A stretch of DNA of 64,000 bases from the NCBI GenBank assembly GCA_949592205.1, contig CATIUR010000001.1:76898059-76962058 (forward strand), written 5' to 3'. Of this stretch, positions 57,064 to 64,000 are shown piece after piece. The notes under the pieces are model-generated. The model saw only the letters and a list, made by a program, of their open reading frames with translations, did no database searches and was not told the DNA's origin. The translations under genes were made by a program, and so were the position numbers. Position 1 is the first letter of the stretch; each line of letters starts with the position of its first letter. Source of the DNA: Helichrysum umbraculigerum (Eukaryota > Streptophyta > Magnoliopsida > Asterales > Asteraceae).

Positions 57064-59848
57064 ATGTCTCTTCAAAGCGTTGATGCAGTTTTACAACATA
57101 ATGCTACGATTGATAGTGCAAATAAACCTCCTTATTTTGCACCGGGTTTGCCATTTCGAGCATGGAAACAACGGTTCATATCGTTTGTTTTATTCACCGA
57201 TCCTGATATGGAGTTGGCCCTTCTTGAACGATATGTTCCGCCTGTTGCCCTTGGAGAACACATGGGTGTTCCTCCACCCAAACCCATTCGCTCATACACT
57301 CCCGAAGAACGTAAAGCATGGGAAATTGAGCGGAAGACTCATTCTGCTATTACTATGTCGCTTCCAACAGACGTTTTGGATATGTTTCCACAAACTATTG
57401 CTTATGATCTTTGGACTGCAATTGAAAAGAGATTTTGTGGCAACACTGAGTACATCGAAAGCAAATTGGAATTAGTCAAAACTCAGTTTGATTATTTCTA
57501 TATCCAGAAGAATGAAACTGTCAGAGACATGCTTTGCAGATTTACCCGCACAGTAAATGAACTGCAAGCTGGCGGATATAATCTCAAAAATTCTGAGATT
57601 AACAAAAAGGCTTTAGCTGCTCTGCCATCAAGTTGGGAAACACGAGTTTTGTTATTAGAAAGCGATCCAAAAACAAAGCAATTGTCTCTGGATGATCTTA
57701 TTGGAAAACTTGAAGCTGGGGCATTGGATATTGAAAAGAAGGAAACAAGATCTACTGCTCGTGCATCAGAATCAAGTCATGGTGGAACAACTTTCATCTC
57801 AGCTGAGACAAATTCTCAGAGATTCTCTTCTTACAGTAATCCTACTGTAGGAACATTTTCAGCCCTACCAGCTTATAATGCTTCTTCAAGCAGTACATGT
57901 TCATCACCATCTGTTCCTACTTCAGCAACCACTGATGAACATGCAGCCATGTTTACTGCTTTCTTGTCATCATATGAAGACTTTCTTTCTAAAAGAGTCA
58001 GTACATTGGAACTGACTGATGAAGACTTCAATCAGGTTGATCCCGATGAGTTAGAAAGGATCGACATTAGATGGAATATGGCTATGCTCACTCGTAGAGC
58101 CAAAAACTATCTAAGACGAACTGGAAAGAGATCTCTTGAAGATGCAGCTGACCGAACACCAACGGGATTCGATAAAAGCAAAATCAAGTGTTATAAGTGT
58201 CAGAATCTTGGACACTTTGCCCGTGAATGTGAGAAAGGACGACAGCCTGCTTCGGGTTTCACTAAACCATCTGTTGTTCCAAAACAGATTGAGCATACTA
58301 CTGCTAAGGCTGCATTGTTGATTGAGGATGGAGATGCTTATGATTTTTCTGCTCATGAAACTCAAGAGCAATGTTTCATGGCTATCAACAATGAGGTACC
58401 ATTTGCTAAATTTACTTGTGATTCATGTATTAGTTTAACTGGTAAAGTAAATGGGCTTATGGAACATAATGACAACTTGAAGTCAGATATCTTGAATTTG
58501 ATGGAAGCAAACAAAGTTTTAAAAAATAATGAGAAACACTTTGAAAGTAACATTAATCAACTTATTGAAGATAAAAAGGAGCTGAAAGCTCTAATTTTCA
58601 GTAATCAAGATGAAATTGACAGTTACTTAAAAATGATTGCTCATTTGAAAAAGGAATTGGCTGACTCTCAAGCCAAAGCTGTTGATTTGCAACGAAAACT
58701 CAAGAATATCAACACTTCAGCCTTGGTCTTTACTGATATCCTGCAGACGGGTAGAACTAGTTCTAAAGATAAGTCCGGTTATGGTTATCATAATCAACCG
58801 CCTCCGTCTTTAGATGTGAATTTGTGTAGACCGTCTAAGGATGAAATTAAAGATTTTGTGCCTACTGCTTTAGTAGATGCAAAGCCCATTGAAATATCAG
58901 TTAATGAACCTGTTGTTAAGAAAGTAGCTATGCCTGTATGTGAACCTGTTAGTTTGAATCCGTTTAAGTTGCCTGAATTCTATAAAGCCAACATAGAAGT
59001 TAACCATGATAAGAAGAAACCTAAGACAATTAAGGCTGAACCTGTGAAGCCTTTTGAACCTGTTAGGTTTACCCCCTCAGGAACCGTCAAGTTTACCCCC
59101 TTTGGTAGTTTTTCGCCTGCTCCCTTAAAAACTATTGAAGAAAAGGTCGAAGTTGAGGATGTTCCCTGTAAGTTTGTGCCTCAATGTGAAAAGAAAAACA
59201 TTAAGCCTGAACATCACATTCTCACTACTGAATCAGATGATGAAACTTTTTCAATGAATACTAAGGTTAAGGCTGAACATAAAAGGAAAGATATACAGAA
59301 TATTAATGACAAATCACTTAAGAACTCTGTTAAACTTTCTGTTTCACATTCTGGGGCATCCACTTCAACGTGCTCACATAAGTTACCTGTCTCACCTCAA
59401 TTTTTAGGCAGTAACGACCGAACCTTTAGGGAAAGACGATCATGTTTCTACTGCAAGAAACAAGGTCACTTGATTAGTCAATGCCCGTTGCTTTTGAGAA
59501 AGAAGTTTTCAAAAGGTGTTCCCAGAAATTCTGTTTACAAAAATTCATCTGTTAAATCTTTTTCAAAGAAGGGTTCACTCTCTCATACTTCTATCCCGAA
59601 AGTTAATGCTGCTAGGCCTAGTAAACCTCTGGTTAAACAGCCTGACAATGTTAACAAGCAACCCAATATTGTTCCTGTGAAAATTTGGAGACCAAAAGAG
59701 TCGTTAAATGACTCATCATCAAGTAATACTGCATCAGGAATTGCACCTGATTTATTGAAAAACCAAGTTATTAACTGATGTAGTTATTATTGATGAGGTC
59801 TCTGGAGTACCCAAGTCTGTAAAGGCCTGGGTCTCCATTTCTAACTAG
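57064..59848 (+). CDS. Gag of element 2, two zinc knuckles, 3' frameshift
   Basis: The frame runs to 59778. The natural C-terminus lies in the +1 frame to 59845, ending SVKAWVSISN before TAG, so a one-base shift occurred at about 59762-59776. Start: ATG at 57064 after a TTTTGCAG acceptor-like site. Domains: copia gag region (LELVKTQFDYFYIQKNETVR), knuckle 1 C376-C379-H384-C389 (CYKCQNLGHFAREC), knuckle 2 C794-C797-H802-C807 (CFYCKKQGHLISQC). A Lys/Leu/Glu-rich coiled-coil-like stretch spans about 470-560, and a Pro-rich section follows (about 600-700). Its layout parallels element 1's gag. Confidence 0.88.
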
Positions 59849-59872
59849 CTTTCTCTCTATGTTGTGCTGTAG

Positions 59873-62800
59873 CAGTCAGATCAAATACAAAGAAGTAAAT
59901 GGTATGTGGATAGTGGCTGCTCACGGCACATGACTGGTGACATGTCCCTTCTGTCTGATGTGAAACCATATCGAGGAGGACATGTTGCTTTTGCGGGAGA
60001 TACAGGTGGTAACATCACGGGTCAGGGTACTCTTTCTAATGGGTAAGTAAGTTTTGATAAAGTGAACTATGTCGAGGAACTGCAACACAATCTGATCAGT
60101 GTTTCTCAAGTCTGCGACAAGAAGTTCACTACCGCATTTACAGATGTTGAATGTTTAATTTTGAAACCGGGATTTGTTATTCCTTAGGAATGGGTGTTAC
60201 TGAGAGCACCCCGTGTACGCAACTCGTACATTTTGGATATGCAAACTGTGATTACCAAGGAGCATACTTGTTTGCTATCAAAAGCATCTTCTAAAGATTC
60301 ACTGCTTTGGCACAGACGAATGGGACATATTCATTTTCGCAGAATGAATTATCTTGTTAATAATGATCTTGTGTTAGGTGTGCCCAAAAAGTCATTCGTA
60401 ACAGATGATGAATGCGTTTCCTGTCTCAAAGGGAAACAACACAAGAAGTTCCATAAGTCTAAGCAGGTGAACTCTATTGAATCTCCATTGGAGCTGCTTC
60501 ACATGGATCTGTTCGGTCCTGTGAATAAGAAAAGTATTGGAGGAAAATCATACTGTCTGGTTGTTACTGATGATTACTCAAGGTTTTCTTGGGTATATTT
60601 CTTGGCTGGAAAGGATGAAACAGCTGATACTTTAACTTACTTATTCGACAGACTGGAAAATTTGTGTAATCTGAAAATCAAGAAACTGCGCAGTGATAAT
60701 GGAACAGAATTCAAGAACAGAACTTTGGAAATGTATTGTCTTCGAAAAGGAATCTTTCATCAGTTTAGTGCTGCTCGTACTCCTCAGCAAAATGGAGTAG
60801 CTGAAAGAAAGAATAGGACAATCATTGAGGCAGCAAGAACCATGTTGTCTGATGCGCATCTGCCAACCACTTTTTGGGCAGAAGCTGTTAACACTGCCTG
60901 CTATGTGTTAAATAGGGTTTCGATTGTTAAAAAGCGAAAGAAAACATGTTACGAATTGCTGAATAATCGCAAACCAAATTTGAAGTTTCTTGAGCCTTTC
61001 GGGTGTCCTTGCACAATTTTAATTACCAAGGACTCGGTAGGCAAATTTGATGAAAAAGCAGTCGATGGGTTATTTTTGGGATATTCTGTGAACTCTCCAA
61101 ATAAAAGAGTTTTCAACAAGTCTACTGGGAGAATAGAAGAACATTTTGAAGTAAGGTTTATGAAATATACTGATTCTCCAAAAGGCAAGGGACCTGATTC
61201 CTTGTTTGAGTATGATAAGTTGGTGGACTCTTTCAATCTTCCCAAATTTAGTGAAGAAGAACAGGTGGTGTCTCTACTTCATGGATTGGATCTTACTTCT
61301 GACGACTCAATCTCCAATTCTAGAGTAGTACCTCCTGAGAATATTGTCAATGATGACGATCCATCCGATGTTGATCAACTGGCTTCTGACTCAAATCCTC
61401 AAACTGAAACCGATATTGTCACACCAATTGACAATGAGGATACTGCCACTAATAGCTCAGTTGAAATTGAAAATCCTGGAGGTGATCTGTCAAATTTGGA
61501 TTCGATCATTGTGCCTGATCCGATTCCTCAGCTTAGAATTCATTCTACTCACCCCACTGAAAACATCATTGGTGATCTTCAACAAGGTGTCTTAACTAGG
61601 CATCAATCTGCTGCTAATGAAGTCCGTGAAGAATCTTCATCTGCCAATTTTGCCTGTGTTGAAGAAGAATTGGAAGAATGCTTCTTGTCTCAGCATGAAC
61701 CAAAGAAAATTGCTGAAGCTTTGAAAGATCCATACTGGGTTGAGGCTATGCAGGAAGAATTGAATCAATTCAAAAAGCTTGATGTCTGGGAGTTGGTTCC
61801 TTTACCAATGGATGTCGATCCAATTGGAACTCGCTGGGTTTATCGCGTGAAGAAAGATGACAGAGGCGTAGTTATTCGGAATAAGGCTCGGCTGGTTGTT
61901 CAAGGTTTTACTCAGATTGAGGGTTTAGACTATGATGATGTGTTTGCTCCAGTTGCAAGATTGGAGTCCATTCGCATTTTTCTGGCCTATGCGACATTTA
62001 AAGGTTTTCGCGTTTATCAACTCGATGTCAAGAGCGCATTTCTGTATGGAGAGGTTTTGAAGGATGTGTATGTCTTGCAACCTCCTGGTTTTGAAGATCC
62101 AAACCATCCTGATTATGTGTGCAAGTTAGGCAAGGCATTATATGGTCTTCATCAAGCTCCAAGAGCTTGGTATGCGAGGTTGGCAAATCATCTCACGAGA
62201 AATGTCTTCTCACGAGGCCAAATTGATAGCACTCTCTTCATAAAAAGGGTTGGAAAAGATTTGTTACTTGTGCAGGTTTACGTGGACGACATCATATTTG
62301 GTTCAACAAATGATTCTTTGTGCAGAGACTTCGAGAAGATTATGAAGTCCGAGTTTGAGATGAGTGCCATGGGAGAACTTAAGTTCTTTCTAGGTGTACA
62401 GGTTGAGCAGTCTGACAAGGGTTTCTACATTCATCAGTCCAAATATGTCAATGACATGTTGACTCGGTACGAACTCCATGACTGTAAGCCATATGGTACT
62501 CCCATTGAAACTGATCACAAACTCGGACCCGCTGAACACGAAGAAGATTGCAAGGAGCGGGACTATCGTTCTATGATAGGATCATTGATGTATCTCACTG
62601 CATCCAGATCAGATATTGTGTTTGCTGTGTCTATCTGTTCCAGATATCAATCAAAGCCCAAGGTTTCTCACATGAAGGCTGTGAAGCGAATTTTTGGCTA
62701 CCTCAAATATAGACCATCACTTGGTCTATGGTACTCAAATGAGAAAAATTTCGCTCTTACCGCCTATTCTGATTCTGATTATGGCGGCTGCAATTCGGAT

Positions 62801-63233
62801 AAAAAGTCAACTACAGGAGGATGCCAATACCTCGGTTCTCGACTGGTGTCTTGGCAGTGTAAGAAGCAAACCACAGTTTCCACCTCAACAGCGGAAGCTG
62901 AATACATTGCTGCTGCAAGCTGTTGTTCACAGATTTTGTGGATTCAACATCAATTGCGTGACTATGGGTTACTTCTTACTTTGACTCCTATTCATATTGA
63001 TAATACTGCTGCTATATCTATTATTCGCAATCCCGTTCAACACTCTAAGACCAAGCACATAGAGATTAGGTTTCACTTCATACGAGATTGCTATGAGAAA
63101 CATTTAATTGACCTCTTTCACATAGATACCCTTAAGCAAAAGGCCGACTTATTCACTAAAGCTTTTTTCGCGTGCTCGTTTCGACGAACTTGTGGATATG
63201 ATAGGGATGATTTCCCTTGATCTCAAGAAATGA
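59873..63233 (+). pseudogene. Pol of element 2, two nonsense codons and a terminal frameshift
   Basis: Protease WYVDSGCSRHMTG (the canonical Cys is kept), HHCC zinc region (LLWHRRMGHIHF ... CVSCLKGKQ), integrase core with Asp at 60506-60508 and 60695-60697 and Glu at 60803-60805 (DX35E), RT with YVDD ending at 62290, and RNase H with SDSDYGG, AEAEYIAAAS and HIDNTAA. Breaks: TAA at 60044-60046 and TAG at 60185-60187, both upstream of integrase, and a frameshift near 63160-63172 that moves the last ~20 codons into another frame ending at TGA 63231-63233. The frame 60194-63220 is otherwise open. No ATG starts pol; it opens directly after a TAG at 59870. Confidence 0.9.
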
Positions 63234-63274
63234 TTTGTGACTTATTTTCTGTACAGTTTATTTGCTTTTCTTGT

Positions 63275-63278
<4 letters not shown>

Positions 63279-63318
<40 letters not shown>
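63279..63318 (+). repeat. Poly(A) tract after pol of element 2
   Basis: About 40 A residues followed by GGCAACCGCC. Element 1 has a shorter A-tract plus GGCG at the same relative place (34237-34254). Confidence 0.85.
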
Positions 63319-63322
<4 letters not shown>

Positions 63323-64000
63323 ACCGCCACTCTTTATACTTGTTAGTATCAAGGAAATGCAATGGTTGCTACATTTTTAAAATAGACGTTGAGTTGAGTC
63401 TGTAAACAACTTGGGATATGATAGTACATCGAGTGACATGCACAAAATGGAATTTTAAGTTTTATATTTGATGTGTTAGTAGGTTTATCTGACACACTTA
63501 AAACCGTTTTTATGAAAATTGTCTTCATCATCGATGTACCGGTAGGCATGATACACACCTGTCTCTGGGTTATTAAGAAATCATTTAAATATGTGTCTAT
63601 TATCTTGTGGTAAACTCCGTATGATGTACGACTCAATGTCTTAATTCCTTAACGTAGCTTAACATATTTCTATCTTTGGAACTTTTATCTGAAATCATTT
63701 GGGAGTTTATGCTGGTTGTTGCCTCTGTTGTACGAAAGTACAGAACTGGTAACAGTTACTATAAACTTGGGGTTAAGCAATTACAGGTCAATGCACTTAA
63801 AAAATCTTAATGATACTGAACAAGGTCGCTGTTTGGGAAACTCCAAATTCAGTTTGACTGCGATCGGTTTTGCTTAATCCTAAATCATACTTACCAAGGT
63901 CGCTGTTTGGGAATCTCCAACTTCGGTTTGACTGCGATTGGTTTTGATTATACTTGAATCACGTTAGGTTGCTTTGCTGTACTTCTGTACTGACCTGTAA
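63319..64000 (+). other. Post-pol non-coding region of element 2 (start)
   Basis: Holds the block shared with element 1 (63413-63650: ATGATAGTACATC, TTAGTAGGTTTA, GATGTACCGGTAGGCA, TATTATCTTGTG, TATGATGTACGAC), a TGTAC-GAAA-GTACA palindrome (63729-63742) and a 74-bp tandem duplication (63821-63962, CAAGGTCGCTGTTTGGGAA ...). No gene before the window ends. Confidence 0.6.

Larger units (their letters stand above)
55834..64000 (+). mobile_element. Second Sirevirus-type Ty1/copia element, cut by window end
   Basis: 5' LTR, Met-tRNA-like primer site, repeat-rich leader, gag, pol and about 770 bp of post-pol region are in the window. The 3' LTR is not. Gag and pol are clearly homologous to element 1 but well diverged, and the LTR sequence is different, so it is a separate family. 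If it is built like element 1, accessory genes and the 3' LTR should follow downstream. Confidence 0.88.

Noticed and set aside
60041..60060. GTAAGTAAG in the protease region of element 2 as a splice donor
   Set aside because: It looks like a perfect donor, but the reading frame continues on both sides and the homologous codons are coding in element 1. The TAA in it is better explained as a nonsense mutation.

Overview
The window is nuclear DNA of a flowering plant, most likely a eudicot. The genes contain GT-AG introns, the intergenic DNA is AT-rich, (TA)n microsatellites are long, and roughly half of the sequence is nested retrotransposons and DNA transposons. The style of the retroelement proteins suggests Asteraceae, but that is an inference and the genus cannot be read from the sequence.

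Host genes lie in the first third. They are the 3' part of an SMG7/SMG7L (EST1-like) gene at 101-2989, an intronless single C2H2 zinc-finger gene with a C-terminal DLN-type EAR motif (3622-4278), a three-exon Pkr1-like V-ATPase assembly membrane protein (15132-17119), and a tandem pair of diverged Dof-type zinc-finger genes (18948-19493 and 21153-21782). Between them are two (TA)n-bounded elements in tandem (6895-10272), a 3.9 kb Helitron with both ends and its A|T target site (10955-14831) directly upstream of the Pkr1-like gene, several MITEs and a decayed MULE (about 23.9-25.8 kb).

From 26.7 to 45.7 kb there is a three-level nest. A small TRIM-like LTR element (target duplication AAGTT) was split by an 18 kb Sirevirus-type Ty1/copia element (26788-44845, target duplication GGCTA, two 635-bp LTRs about 2% different). 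That element in turn took a 3.25 kb solo LTR (35567-38820, target duplication CTCTA). The Sirevirus has gag, a pol broken by four nonsense codons, and downstream of pol two accessory genes with their own TATA box, leader exon and introns. From 45.7 to 52.5 kb there are LINE fragments, Helitron ends, long inverted arms and a tandem duplication. A second 3.1 kb solo LTR (52544-55661, target duplication GCTGG) follows. A second, different Sirevirus (55834 to beyond 64000) fills the rest with LTR, gag, broken pol and the start of its post-pol region.

The most interesting signals are in the two Sireviruses: the spliced accessory gene pair, a 59-nt hairpin block present once before each accessory gene with a compensatory base-pair change, a matching short GT...AG segment at both gag-pol junctions, and a non-coding block after pol that is shared by two otherwise diverged elements.
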